The notes under the pieces: model-generated
Database searches by the model: none
What the model saw: only the letters and a program-made list of their open reading frames with translations
Told to the model about the DNA's origin: nothing
Translations under genes and position numbers: made by a program
In this document: positions 24,335 to 36,152 of the stretch, piece after piece
How positions within the stretch are numbered: the first letter of the stretch is position 1
Layout of the letters: each line of letters opens with the position of its first letter
From: Linyphia triangularis
Lineage: Eukaryota; Arthropoda; Arachnida; Araneae; Linyphiidae
DNA length: 64,000 nucleotides
Direction: 5' to 3'
NCBI GenBank assembly: GCA_963978545.1
Contig: OZ021722.1
Location: forward strand, 7,273,201-7,337,200

Positions 24335-24592
24335 GCCGATAACCAGAGCGAACTCATGTTTACATAGCAATGAACCTTTCAACGAATTAAGTAGGCCTGT
24401 GCTCATGTGTCAATGACTTTTTCTACGAGCGAAGCGAGCTCGATTTTTCGTTGCGATGAGCCTTCCTGCGAGCGAAGCGCCGAAAATATGGGCTTGTATA
24501 AAAATGAAGGATTTCCGCTAAGCGAGGCCTCACAGCTGGCTAAAATATTGCATACGGTGAAATTTCGTGGCGAAGCACGGGTATTTTGCTAG
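24335..24592 (-). mobile_element. Interspersed family E, reverse copy
   Basis: The reverse complement begins CTAGCAAAATACCCGTGCTTC, followed by the GGCGCTTCGCTCGCAGGAAG and CGAGCTCGCTTCGCTCG blocks seen at 13490-13560. It truncates the Gypsy element after its primer binding site. Confidence 0.65.
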
Positions 24593-24600
24593 TTTTTAAT

Positions 24601-25137
24601 ATAAATGTTCTCATCTCAAAAAATGGAGATGAAAAAGCCGAGGACGAAGCAAGACTCAAAAATCAAATTATATTTTGAAAATGTTCAATGTGTACATGTA
24701 TTCTTTGTTAGATAGTTCTGTCTCTCATATTTATGAATAATTTATCATGAATCAAATATTTGTAGACAATTCTAATTTATTGTCGTAAGTTCACACGTAG
24801 CCAACCATTGTATTCGTCTTTATGTTATTGAATTTTTTTTACCTCTTTGTAACATATTCTGTATAATCAAAGTAAAGTTATCCCATGGTATAGCAATTTA
24901 AAAGCAAAAAAATTTACCAAAGCAAATTCAACAGCCCCCTCCGTAATAAAACTCTGAATATGCCCTTGATTGCGAACAATTGAATAACGAATTGTTTTCT
25001 TCAGCTCTTATAATATTTACCTTGGCTTAGGTTCTCAACCAGAGTCCCCGGTTGCTAGCACTTACGGCCCGCTGAATAAATTATATTTTGAATTTAGCGA
25101 GAAACATACCTCGTGACTTTCGCCGCGAAAATTCAAA
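24601..25137. other. Unassigned intergenic DNA
   Basis: No repeat of the window and no convincing exon was found here. Confidence 0.35.
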
Positions 25138-25371
25138 ATGATAGTACTATTGTTGTTTATAATATTCAAAATCAAATGCGATTTATGTAAAATTAGAGCA
25201 ACCCTAAAAAAAAAACCCACTTTAAAACACGCTACAAAACAGTTAATATTACGGGAGAAGCAGCTGCATCAATTACTGAGAAGAGCATATTTTTCAAAAA
25301 CATCCTCCCGAAACAATTCGGCATCAGTTGAAAGTTTCCAAAACAATTCTGTCACTCAAGCAATGTTATAA
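25138..25371 (+). CDS. Small open frame, 77 residues, doubtful
   Basis: Starts MIVLLLFIIFKIKCDLCKI, a hydrophobic N-terminal stretch that could be a membrane anchor or signal. It continues lysine-, glutamine- and serine-rich (KHATKQLILREKQLHQLLRR) to a TAA. No family is recognised. It lies among transposon relics and may be chance. Confidence 0.15.
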   Translation: MIVLLLFIIFKIKCDLCKIRATLKKKPTLKHATKQLILREKQLHQLLRRAYFSKTSSRNNSASVESFQNNSVTQAML

Positions 25372-25470
25372 TTGTGGTCCAGTTCGTCTGCATTTTCGAT
25401 GGCAGCTGCAAAAGCACAGAATGCATTTTTACTATCCCATATGTTTAGATAGGGAAACATTCGATAAAAG

Positions 25471-26090
25471 TTTTTTTTTTTTTTTTTTTGCATTTCTCCA
25501 CCTTTTGGAACATCTTGATTTCAAAAAAGTGGTCAAGGAAAAATTATTGTCTGTGTGTACGTGCAAAAAACTCCCGAACAAATTGACCTACGATATTCAA
25601 ATTTTGTTCACGAGTTAGTTGTGGCCATGGGACCTACCATTACGGTTTTCGCTAAAATCGCGCGTGCGCATAAGGTTGAAATCCTGAAATATCGTTTCTC
25701 AACAATCGCTAAAATCGGCTCTAACGATTTTGGTTAAAATCTCTGCGCTAATACCTCTTAAGGTGTTCTAATCGTCCCCACCTTCGAAATTCCCGTAGAA
25801 ATGAAGTAAAAGCGTAAAAAGTTGAAAACGAGTGCCTTTAACACAAAGTTCTCTGCCTTTGGAACATCGCCCAATCAGCGATTGATTTTGTTCTGTCTCA
25901 CTCACAAGAAAGGGCAATGTAATGTTTATCGAATAACAACGCCATCTGGATGGTTGGTTTTTTTTGCCCATGTAAAAATTAATGCCAAAAATATCGCCAA
26001 ATTGGCCATTTTTATTTAAATGAGTGAAAATATGAAAACGGTAAATAACACCATAAATTTTAATGCAATGACCAATTGTGATTGAAAAAA
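25471..26090 (+). mobile_element. Interspersed family B, copy 1 (partial)
   Basis: Poly(T) and GCATTTCTCCACCTTTTGGA are followed by the family block CTCCCGAACAAATTGACCTA, GGGACCTACCATTACGGTTT, ATCGCGCGTGCGCATAAGGT, then AATCGTCCCCACCTTCGAAA and the inner TATCGCCAAATTGGCCATTT. A G/C homopolymer (26107-26120) lies beyond the right part. It has no coding capacity and its class is unknown. Confidence 0.75.
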
Positions 26091-26494
26091 TTGTGCTTTT
26101 TTCCACGCCCCCCCCCCCCCCTACAAAATGTATATACAAGCTTTTCCAATTTTGGTGAAAGCTTTTACGTAAAAACTCATTAAGGTTTGAGGCATATATC
26201 AATGTTGGTTGGTAATTGTTTACGCCGCGTCATGGTTGTAATTCTTATAATTATCGTTTGCTTTAATTTTCATTGTCGAAATTACAAAAGTTTATTCTTT
26301 GCAAGTGGCATTTAAAATAAGTTTTTTTTTAGTGTTCTATTTTTTGCTGTTCTGGTTGACATTGTGAGTAAAAAGTCGAGCTATCGACTAGTGATGGTCC
26401 GTCAGATATGAAATAACAGTAATTTTTGCAATGAAAAGAAGAAGTGAGAAGATCTACTCCAACTTATAAACAACCAATTTCTGAAACACCTATC

Positions 26495-26608
26495 CTTTTT
26501 AAATCCTTTATATTAACTTCGATTTTGTGAGTAAGTATGCTATCGATGACATCTAATTAACCCTCTAGCCTAATGTGTATGAGAGTTGGAGATCCGGCGA
26601 ATTTGACG
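26495..26608 (+). mobile_element. Interspersed family C, copy 1, split
   Basis: Starts TTTTTAAATCCTTTATATTA like the copies at 47195, 51125, 57585, 58197 and 60490, then diverges. The hAT-type element at 26617 is inserted near its right part. Confidence 0.6.
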
Positions 26609-26616
26609 CCTGGAAT

Positions 26617-27419
26617 CAGGGCCTGATTTACCATTAGGCCCCCTAGGCCCGAGCCTAGGGGCCCCCAAATTTTGAAAGTTTTCTGAAAATTTTAAATATA
26701 ATGGTCTTTTTATGGGAAGTACTGAACAAAAATAACAAAAAAATTTTAGTTACACAACCGTAAATTCCATATTTTTTATAGTCACAGCGAGTTAGATAGA
26801 TTAACCTAATAAAACCTAATTAAGCAAATCTTTCCGGTTCAGCCAATCATATATACAACTTCTTCATATGTACACGGAGACAAGGGCTTTACGCCGTTGT
26901 TCTCCTTCTCTCGCCTCTTGTAAAGAGATGTTCACCAACCAACCAACCATATACAACTTCTTATATTATGAAATGAAAGAGTCTTTGTGATTGGTGGGTT
27001 TGCAGGCTCTTCCGTGGATTTTTTTAAATTTTTTTGGCTCTCCTTTTTGGTGAGATCGTGGAAAGGTTACTTTGTATTATTTACAATTATTGTTATAAAA
27101 TTAAGTAATCTTCATTATTATATAATTTGTGGATCCTGTGGTAAAATATAAATACAGGACAGTGTGCTTTAAAATCAGTGTTCATGGGGGGGGGGGGGGG
27201 TCTTGATTAATTCAAAAGTTTTGAGGAAATCAAGATCATACTAATTATAACAAAAAAATCGTGTGAAAGTAAACTATGAGTTTTAATTTTTTAAAAGTTA
27301 GTCTTGACGAATGTAGCTTGATCTGGTAATATTGTGACGTAAGGAAATAAATATTTGCTATTGGGGGCCCCTCTCTGGATGTTGGGCCTACAGTAAAAAA
27401 TTTTCTAAATCGGGCCCTG
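26617..27419. mobile_element. Non-autonomous hAT element, 803 bp
   Basis: Ends CAGGGCCTGATTTACC and TAAATCGGGCCCTG are inverted repeats. Flanking 8-bp repeats CCTGGAAT (26609-26616) and CCTAGAAT (27420-27427) differ at one base. Both ends carry G/C-rich GGCCC blocks, and a poly(G) run is at about 27187. No transposase remains. Confidence 0.85.
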
Positions 27420-27487
27420 CCTAGAATTCATTCACTAATACTGAAGATCATTGGCATGGGGTAGGATTGGAGAGGGGGGGGGGGGGG

Positions 27488-27670
27488 TTGGTTGGTTGTA
27501 TTCAGATTATCTGGCGCCGTCAGCAACACGAGGGCTATTAATGCGCCGAAACTTTCGTCATTAGACAAGCCAACATACATTTACAAAAACCCATGCCTAA
27601 TACGGGACTCGGAACCCGCAACCTCGCGGTCTAGAAGCCAGCACGCTAACCACTACACCGTTTGGTCGGC
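27488..27670 (-). mobile_element. tRNA-derived SINE, copy 1
   Basis: On the minus strand: the head GCCGACCAAACGGTGTAGTGG with an A-box-like TAGTGGTTAGCGTGC, the B-box-like GCGGGTTCCGAGTCCCG, then the family body ending GATAATCTGAATACAACCAAC. It is flanked by GAGAG plus poly(G) on both sides, which looks like a target duplication. Confidence 0.9.
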
Positions 27671-27867
27671 GAGAGGGGGGGGGGGGGAATATTAGATGTG
27701 TGTTGATGGATAATGCCAAGTGCGTGTTGCCGTGTCCTTTTTGAGTGTGTTGTAAATAAATGAACTTGCCTGCTCAGCTATAAAGTTGTGGATTGAAAAT
27801 AAAGAAGTAGCTCTCAAACAAGAACTTTTTCATTTTGTTACTTAACTTTAGGGGAAGTGACAAACAA

Positions 27868-28640
27868 AGAAGCTAGGGGTGTGGAACATCGCATAACTTC
27901 TTTCAGTTGCACTATATTACTGGTGTGGATTTGTGTCATTTACCGTTTTTTATATTCCCATCATTCATTTAGAAAAAAATGGCTGGTTTGGCGATACTTT
28001 TTGCGATAATTGTAATATGGGTCTTTTTTTAAATAAATAAATTTAAAAAAAAAAAAAAAAAAATCCCCGAAATATTGATTTTGGCGATATACTTTCCGAT
28101 AATCCTTTATTATAAGCGAAACTAAGAGGAGAAGAAAAAACGGATCGTTGATGAGGTATGCTCAAAGAAAGAGAACTCTGTGTTGAAGGCATTTATTTTT
28201 CAACTTTTTAAGCCATTAAAACATTTTTACGGGAATTTCGGAGGTGGGGATGCTTAGAACATCTTAAGAGGCATTACCACAGCAATTTTTATCAAAATCT
28301 TTAGAACCTTTTTTTAACAAACATTGAAAAACGTGATTTTTTTCAATGTCAGCTACCTTATGCGCATGCGCGATTTTGACGAAAACCGTACTGGTAGGCC
28401 CTTGTGCCATCACCAACCTGCTCACCAAATTTGGACATCGTAGGTCAATTTTCTCGGGGGTTATGCTGACCACGCACACACACATTTTTTCAAGATCACT
28501 TTTTTGAGATCAGGATGTTCCAAAACGTGGAGAAATGCAAAGAATTCAATTTTTTTTTTTTTTTTTTTGACCGAATCCTATACTTTCATTACCCTATGTA
28601 TTGCATATGGGTAATTGAAAGTAAAAATTTTCGAATTCAA
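27868..28640 (-). mobile_element. Interspersed family B, copy 2
   Basis: This is one of the most complete copies. Read on the minus strand it starts with a terminal palindrome (CTTTCAATTACCCATATGCA / TGCATAGGGTAATGAAAGT, 28585-28622), then poly(T), CTCCACGTTTTGGAACATCC, the TTATGCGCATGCGC block, GATGTTCTAAG, and ends GCGATGTTCCACACCCCTAG near 27870. A poly(A) tract (28047-28062) interrupts it. Confidence 0.78.
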
Positions 28641-28919
28641 AAAGTCTGTAGGAGAAGGAACGCCGTTCCCGTCTTTAAGAAGGTAAGGGAACGTCGTTCC
28701 TACGCTACACCCCTGATTAGCATATTAGTCAAATTTAATCGTTCCTTTGGATAAGGGGTATTAGCTGGCGCGTTAAAAGTTTGCCTACCGGATCGCACTA
28801 AAGTAACTATTAGGTAGGTCCAGGAACTTTGAAATATATAACGAATTTTGTAAATCTCTTAGCATCACAAAGTCATTATGCATTGTTTTCTTTTCTACCT
28901 TAAGTCCAATATAAAATTT

Positions 28920-29097
28920 GTCGACCAAACGGTATAGTGGTTAGCGTGCCAGCTTCTAGACCGCGAGGTTGCGGGTTCCGAGTCCCGTGTTAGGCATGGG
29001 TGTTTGTAAATGTATGCTGACTTGTCTAATGATGATTGTTTCGGCGCATTATAGCCCTCGTGTTGCTGACGGCGCCAGATAATCTGAATACAACCAA
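28920..29097 (+). mobile_element. tRNA-derived SINE, copy 2, full length
   Basis: Head GACCAAACGGTATAGTGG, B-box GGTTCCGAGTCCC, tail AATCTGAATACAACCAA. The 12-bp direct repeat CCAATATAAAAT at 28906-28917 and 29098-29109 marks the insertion. Confidence 0.93.
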
Positions 29098-29361
29098 CCA
29101 ATATAAAATGTCATATCAAAGAAATGTAAAAAGGATACAAAGAGATGTAAAAATATGTGTTTCCGTTTTTCAAATGTTGGTTGGTTGTATTCAGATTATC
29201 TGGCGTCGTCAGCAACACGAGGGCTATAATGCGCCGAAACAATCATCATTAGACAAGTCAACATACATTTACAAACACCCATGCCTAACACGGGACTCGG
29301 AACCCGCAACCTCGAGGTCTTGAAGCTAGCACCCTAACCACTATATCGTTTGGTCGGCAAA

Positions 29362-29745
29362 GTTGAAGTTGCACCCGGGTAGGCTCGAACCACCAACCTT
29401 TCGGTTAACAGCCTGTGGCGACGTCAAATAACAGATAAAACTTCTGCGCACTGGAGTACTCTTTTGCACAGCGGTAAAGCATCTGTCTCGAGACACAATG
29501 GTCCCTGGATTGAGGCCCGTCGCCCGTGAAAGCTAGTTTACGCTTTATTGGTGACCTGGACGTCCGGGTCACCAATAAAGCGTATGCTGCTTTCGCTGTG
29601 GCCTACGGGTCTCGATTCAGGGACCATTGTGTCTCGAGACAGATGCTTTACCGCTGTGCAAAAGAGTACTCCAGTGCGCAGAAGTTTTATCTGTTATTTG
29701 AGGTCGTCACAAGCCGAACGCGCTAGCCAACTGCGCCACTCAGGC
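29362..29745 (-). tRNA. tRNA-Asn(GUU)-like pseudogene, split
   Basis: The 5' half (29745-29712) covers the acceptor and D arms up to the anticodon stem. The 3' half (29413-29362) carries the anticodon loop with GTT, variable region, T arm with GGTTCGAGCC and the acceptor strand. A 298-bp palindrome interrupts it between the equivalent of positions 33 and 34, with AGCC (minus-strand GGCT) repeated on both sides. Canonical tRNA introns sit between 37 and 38, so this is an insertion, not an intron. Confidence 0.85.
29414..29711. mobile_element. 298-bp near-perfect palindrome with tRNA-like arms
   Basis: The ends are TGTGGCGACGTCAAATAACA and its approximate inverse at 29692-29711, both starting TGTG and ending CACA, flanked by AGCC. 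The two roughly 150-bp arms are almost identical in inverse, centred near 29563 (GACCTGGACGTCCGGGTC). Each arm contains a tRNA-like stretch: CACAGCGGTAAAGCATCTG (A-box-like), the self-complementary TGTCTCGAGACA, and a B-box-like CCTGGATTGAGGCCC or CCTGAATCGAGACCC. The class is unknown; a foldback element or an inverted tRNA-SINE dimer are possible. Confidence 0.88.
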
Positions 29746-30074
29746 TTTTCAAATGTTGGAGTAGTGTTTCAGTGCTACGTGCCATTGTATTTTAAGAACC
29801 GTAAATATGCCTTAAAATCGACCTGATATTGGTCCGTTTATCTGAAAAAATTAATTTCTGCAGTTGAAACAAGAAAAATTTCGTATTAACTTATAATCTA
29901 GAAAATTTGGATGATCCGGTATCTAAATTGCCCATTGTTGGGTTGTTTTTTATATCTCGAAAACTGGGGAAGAACCATTTTAATATTTTATCACATTAAG
30001 AAACTGCAAAAAATATTGATGACATGTGACAAATATGACATGAGAAAGTTCTTCATGGAAGTTGTTTTTACTTT

Positions 30075-30955
<881 letters not shown>

Positions 30956-30999
30956 ATATAGAGAAATAAAGAGGCAAACATAAGGTTTGATTGAAAACC

Positions 31000-31043
31000 C
31001 CTCACACAATAATCTTCTGTTTGCGCCCCTGGGTTTGAGAGAA

Positions 31044-31084
<41 letters not shown>

Positions 31085-32400
31085 TCTACTTTATATGAAA
31101 CAAGAATAGAAATTTAACTTAAAAGAAAGTTCTTCCAAAGTTAAAAGTTGACCAAGTGTAACTGTATTTGTTAGTAAAAATACTAATATCGTTATGCAAA
31201 GTAGTACAATAATTTTTGTGGTGTGACATGCCCACCAACTCTCTTACGCAACAACTCAACTCGACTCAACCCGGCAGGCAACATGAAACGACTCAGAACA
31301 TTTCGAAGCTCCGAAACTCCCGGGCAATGCTCTACGAACTCAAACTGATCATGTCATGACTCAAACAACTTTTTAAAAATTTAATTTGCACTGTTAAAAC
31401 AATTTTCATTTTCAATAAGTAATGTCCTTTATATTTTCAAGTTAGTTATGTGCTTGTCAATGTTCATCACGTATCTCAAATTAAATAAAACAAAACCGAT
31501 AAGCAGTAACGTAACATTTTTATACTATTAACCTTAAGTTTTCAGATGTAAAAATGGATCACTTTTTCACATTGTCAATACATTTAAATGTTAATGTTTT
31601 TTCGTATTAGTTTTTTTAGGCGGATTGAATGCTTTTAAAAGTGAGGGGGGATTTCAGTGGTTTTAGAAAAGTGGGGAGACGCATGTTTATTTTCTTGAAA
31701 AGTGTAGGTAGTTAAAGATTAAAAAGGAATTAAGTGCGGATTAATTCATGCTAGAGCATGTGTTCGGGTACATAAGGAAATTCAACCGAAAAAGCTTACC
31801 AAAAACAAAAGTTTGAAAAACCGTCGCAGCTGCATATAACAGAGGCATCATAGATAGGGTTGCCATATTATCTCATTGTATTAATTGTATTTCAATTTTT
31901 ATTATAGCTATCGTCTGCATTTCTTTCTTTGCTTTGTTTTGTTTTCTTTCATTTGGCGGTTTTTAAAGTAGTGTTCTCATAACGGATTTTCGTAGTTCAA
32001 CGTATTCGTTGTTTTCTTACTTTGAAAATTTATTTCCATTTGTTAATGGGGATGCATTATTTAACGTTTTTAAACAGCAGATTAGTAAATAGACTTCACG
32101 TTGGTATAGATTAATAATATTTCTGTCCGTTATTTACATTTTACTAGCACCACTTATACACTAATTATTGTTAATTTTTAAGATTAAAGTATATTAAAAA
32201 CAAAAGCTTGCTAAATTGTAAAGTACGTTTTCCATGAACTTTATTTCAAGTAAAACAAATCCGCTTAACTGAGCTTCTATCAATTTTGAATCCAAAGATA
32301 TTCAGAAGTGTTGCCCACATAACAAAAAACAATTACACTATTATTTTTGTTATGAATACAACTTCAACAATTATTAATTTATAAGGTATTTCTTACATTT
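31000..32400. other. Intergenic DNA without recognised features
   Basis: Holds a poly(A) tract (31051-31080) preceded by CGCCCCTGGG, a slightly richer stretch 31215-31360 with CAACTC repeats, and otherwise unremarkable AT-rich DNA. No exon with matching splice signals was found. Confidence 0.35.
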
Positions 32401-32920
32401 ACTAAGGGTAAGGAACATTGCCACACACTTCAATTACACTATAATACTGGTCACTGCATTTAAATTTGATATGAATTGGTGTGTATCAATATTTGATATG
32501 ATGGAAAGTTTGAGAACAGATTGAAGTAATTTTTTTTATTTTTTTAATAAATCCATGCCGAGTCGGAATGCTTATTGGATTGTACAAGCTTTTGTTCACA
32601 CGCAGGCGCGGATCCAGGGAGGAGTGGGTGGGGGGGGGGGCGGTCGATGAAGAGTAATGTGTGCTACTTGCGTACTTTCTAAACAATCGTCCTTGCGTGT
32701 GGATTAAGCGTTTGGTGCAGTACGCTAGAAAAAAAAAAAGAAGAAAAAAAATAACTATGGTGTACATTTCTTTTTTTGAAACGACCCATTTAAGAATTAT
32801 CGCAAAAAATATTTCGCCAAACTGGCAATTCTTTTCTGAATTGCACACACCTAGTTTTCTTTCAAAAGCGCGCTTTTTTTCTTCTTTTTTTGTGTGTGTG
32901 GTTTTTTTTAAAGTATAGAA
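32401..32920 (-). mobile_element. Family B fragments and a poly(G)-adjacent transposon end
   Basis: CACACTTCAATTACACTATAATACTGG (32423-32449) and AATTATCGCAAAAAATATTTCGCCAAACTGG (about 32795) match inner and terminal parts of family B. In between, GGCGCGGATCCAGGGAGG followed by a G run (32605-32640) looks like the end of a separate DNA transposon. Confidence 0.45.
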
Positions 32921-32972
32921 ACTAATTTCTGCATGGGAGATTCAACTAGAGTTACATTTCTTTAAAAACTAA

Positions 32973-33009
<37 letters not shown>
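32973..33009. repeat. (AAT)n microsatellite
   Basis: About 12 AAT units. Confidence 0.95.
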
Positions 33010-33685
33010 TTTGAGGAATTGTATTTTAAACTTCATTAAACTAGCCGCTAGGAAAATAAAATCTGGGACGATATCCTCCCAGTTTCTAACAAACGATTCC
33101 CGCATTTTTTTTTTTAAAAATGAGTGAAATTAGTTTATATTTATGAAGAATTTCTTTCTGATTCCAAATATTGAAAGAAAAAGAAAAAAAAATAGTTATT
33201 TAAATACTAAGCAAAGAAAATGCTCCTAAACCCCTTCCGATCGCAGTCGGATCAAAACGGTACGTTACAGCTGTGAAGTCACGACATCCTTCCGTGCTCT
33301 ACTTACAAAATTGGTTTGCTCTGCTGCGTTTCAAGCCAAGGTGTTTCAGCTGAAGTGACGTCGCATTCGATTCGAGCCGAATGTGGCGTTTTCCCCGCCA
33401 AAATCTAACAAGCGGAAATCAGTGGCACCTAAATTTATTAGATCAAAACTAAAATTATGCATTTCACAATTTTCTAAAATGAAGATCAATTTCTACGGTA
33501 AATGTAAAAAAATCCGATGAACAGCAAACTTCTTGACTCAATACTCAATTCACGAGGGAGGGGGGGGGGGGAACGTTTCCAATCAAGGTAATCTTTCTTC
33601 GAACGGCAGCCAATGCGTTCATGAAGTATCATCTGAAGGCTAAAGAGTTGTTTTATTAGTTTGAAGTACTATTTTGCTCTGAAAA
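33010..33685. other. Intergenic DNA, locally GC-richer
   Basis: 33230-33420 is richer in GC and CpG than its surroundings, but I see no open frame bounded by splice signals and no promoter motif worth calling. Confidence 0.3.
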
Positions 33686-33693
33686 TAAATTTT

Positions 33694-34424
33694 AAGGGGT
33701 CCGGTACTGAAAATAAAAAAATAAAACTTTATTTATGTACATTTTTACGTCAAAAATTTATTTTATGTATGAGATACTATTTATATATCTTTGAGAAAAT
33801 GTTTTTTTAAATATTGTGTTTAGTTATTTAAAAAAAAATTTAAAAACCAAGAAAACACCATAATAATTGATGTTTGCGTATTTTGATATAAGTCAAGAAA
33901 AAATAAAAAAATTTTCAAAGTGAAAGCTTTGTGTAATACATAATTATATAAAGAAAAAATTTTCGTCACAGAATTTTGATAGGTGAATTAAAAAAAATTA
34001 AAAAAATTCTCAAAGTTAAAATATTGAAATTTGTGCTTTTTTTTATGTTATCTTTTACACTAAATGTTATATTTTAAAACAGAATTAAAAAAATAAAATT
34101 CTGCGGAGACAAAATATTTAAAACTATATAAATTAAATGCTCCAAAAATTTGAATAGCCAATTGTTAATGGTTCTGGAGATATATCGATTTGAATATGCA
34201 ACATCTGTGAAAAACACTAGTGCTCGAAAAACGCACTTTAAGCAGACGCTTCAAGGTGTTACGCCCATTAGTGATGTTTAAATCACAGGTAATTTTGTGG
34301 CGTTCTAATCACCGGAGGAATAAGATAAAAACATCATTCTCTTCAGGAATGTATGAACTATTTTTTTAAAATCAGAAGAAAAAAAATTGAGATTTTTGAA
34401 GAAATTTCGGTACTGAACCCCCTG
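33694..34424. mobile_element. Non-autonomous hAT-like element
   Basis: Imperfect inverted ends AAGGGGTCCGGTACTGAAA and TTTCGGTACTGAACCCCCTG (13 of the inner 17 bases pair). Flanking 8-mers TAAATTTT (33686-33693) and AATATTTT (34425-34432) agree at 6 of 8 positions. The interior is very AT-rich with no coding content. Confidence 0.55.
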
Positions 34425-34541
34425 AATATTTTAAACTCACTATCTAAAAAATCGTGTTTTTGTCACGCTTCCTTTAAACGGTGATAGGTTTGACATAATA
34501 TCTTTTTGAAAAATGAGTTGAGAAATTCAAATCTGCATTAA

Positions 34542-34745
34542 CCCTTTGCACTCCAGGCCTTTTTCGCGCGGATGAATCAGCAACTCGAGACATTATAGGT
34601 TCGGCTGGTGTTTATGGATTTGCTTCATAGAAACTAAACACAGTCATTGGCCTTGCATCGAATTTCCGCATCACACCTAATGGTCCTCTCGTGGTTTGGC
34701 CTCCAATCGTGTGGCGCCTGAGAGGCGCCACTGGAGTGCAAAGCT
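34542..34745. mobile_element. piggyBac-like MITE, 204 bp, TTAA duplication
   Basis: Flanked by TTAA (34538-34541 and 34746-34749). The ends CCCTTTGCACTCCAG and CTGGAGTGCAAAGCT are inverted repeats. TTAA targets and CCCTTT-type ends are typical of piggyBac elements. A small hairpin GGCGCCTGAGAGGCGCC lies inside the right end. Confidence 0.82.
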
Positions 34746-34959
34746 TTAACTATTAGATGTTTTGAGCCTCAGAGAAATTGATTGGAAAAGAAAAGGAATT
34801 TTTCTAGATTTTTTTAATGCAAAAGTTTTTAGAAAAAATGCGATTTTTTCTACTTTCAATGTTAAAAGAATTGTATTAAAAAAACTATATATTCTAGAAA
34901 TTAGATGGAGGTTCATAACATTAAAAATCATATTACGAACAATTTCCAACCATAATTTC

Positions 34960-35112
34960 GTGCTAGCTTCTAGACCGCGAGGTTGCGGGTTCCGAGTCCC
35001 ATGTTAGGCATGGGTGTTTGTAAATGTATGTTGGCTTGTCAAATGACGAATGTTTCGGCGCATTATAGCCCTCGTGTTGCTGACGGCGCCAGATAATCTG
35101 AATATCAACCAA
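34960..35112 (+). mobile_element. tRNA-derived SINE, 5'-truncated copy
   Basis: Starts at GTGCTAGCTTCTAGACCGCG, inside the tRNA-like head, and ends in the CAACCAACC tail. The 14-bp direct repeat CCAACCATAATTTC at 34946-34959 and 35113-35126 shows truncation happened during insertion. Confidence 0.92.
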
Positions 35113-35126
35113 CCAACCATAATTTC

Positions 35127-35524
35127 TTTTCTTTGTCCCATGAAACTCGAGTAATCACTGTTCAAAAATATGCTAATTATAGCGAGTTAAATGATAATTA
35201 GATGATTCCTTTTTGAATAAAATTGAAATTTTCTTCATTTAAACGTTATTACTGATTATGTACTTTTAAATGCAAAAAAAAAAAAAAATCCGATTTTTAA
35301 AATAACATTTTAAAAAAAAAGTTCAAGAGTGATTGTACATGATTGTGGAAAGTGTGCGTGTGTGATTGGGGTGAAGGGGAGTGGGGGGGGGGGTTGATGG
35401 AAAATCTCACTAAAATTTTCGACCACGGACGCCACTGGCGAACATAGTTTACAAATTGATAAAAAAAAAAAAATCTGTGAGCAGAATTTTTTTTTTTTAT
35501 TTATGGCCATTTCAAAACATTTAG
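35127..35524. other. AT-rich DNA with homopolymers
   Basis: Contains poly(A), a poly(G) run (35382-35394) and GACCACGGACGCCACTGGCG, which resembles a CAGTGGCGT-type transposon end. Otherwise unassigned. Confidence 0.35.
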
Positions 35525-36152
35525 AACTGTATAAAAAAAAAAAAAAAAAAAATGCGGGAATTGTCCACTGGCAACCTGATCTCAAAAAAGTGATCTAGAA
35601 AAAATGTCTGTCTGTGTGAATGTATGTGTGTCTGTGGTCAGCATAACTCCCGAACAAATTGGCCTACGATGTTCAAATTTGGTATGCGGGTTGCTTGGAG
35701 GCCATGGGACCTACCATTAAGGTTTTCGTCAAAATCGCGCATGCGCATAAGGTAGCTGCCATTGAAAAAATCTTGTTTTTCAATGATTGCTAAAAAAATG
35801 GCCACAACGATTTTGATAAAAATCGCTGTGCTAATACCTTTTAAGGTGTTCTAAACATCCCCACCTCCGAAATTCCCGTAAAAATGTTTTAATGGCGTAA
35901 GAAGTTGAAAAACGAATGCCTTCAACACAGAGTTCTCTTTCCTTGAGCATACCTCATCATCAACGATCGTTTTTTCATCTCCCAGTTTCGCTTATAATAA
36001 AGGATAATATAAGAATTATCGCTAAAAATCTCGCCAAGCTGGCCATTTATTTTAAATGAAGTATGAAAATATACAAACGGCAAATGACACAAATCCACGT
36101 CAGTATTATAGTGTAATTGAAAGTTGTGCGATGTTCCACACCCCTAGTTTAA
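35525..36152 (+). mobile_element. Interspersed family B, copy 4
   Basis: Poly(A)-bounded left part, then CATAACTCCCGAACAAATTG, GGGACCTACCATTAAGG, ATCGCGCATGCGCATAAGG, CATCCCCACCTCCGAAATTC, ATCTCGCCAAGCTGGCC and the terminal GCGATGTTCCACACCCCTAG. Confidence 0.8.

Larger units (their letters stand above)
29181..29745 (-). mobile_element. Dimeric SINE: tRNA-Asn-like head joined to the standard SINE
   Basis: On the minus strand the unit starts exactly at GCCTGAGTGGCGCAGTTGG (29745), the 5' end of a tRNA-Asn(GUU)-like sequence. It continues, after an inserted palindrome, with GGCTGTTAACCGAAAGGTTG and the B-box GGTTCGAGCCTACCCGGGTGC. A 12-base linker AACTTCAACTTT then leads into the ordinary SINE (GCCGACCAAACGATATAGTGG...) and its AATACAACC tail. 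One 14-bp direct repeat, TTTTCAAATGTTGG, flanks the whole unit (29167-29180 and 29746-29759), so both modules were inserted together as one retroposon. Confidence 0.88.

Noticed and set aside
25768..26202. 144-residue minus frame (MIYASNLNEFL...)
   Set aside because: Lies entirely in a family B repeat with a glycine run from the poly(C) tract.
27590..27670. A functional tRNA gene in the SINE head
   Set aside because: A- and B-box-like words are present but no cloverleaf with a normal anticodon arm can be drawn, and the sequence recurs with SINE tails.
29414..29711. The insert as a tRNA intron
   Set aside because: It lies before the anticodon, not between 37 and 38, is far too long, and is flanked by a direct repeat.
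29526..29826. Two overlapping + strand frames of 66 and 92 residues
   Set aside because: They are translations of the palindrome arms and of the tRNA-like sequence.
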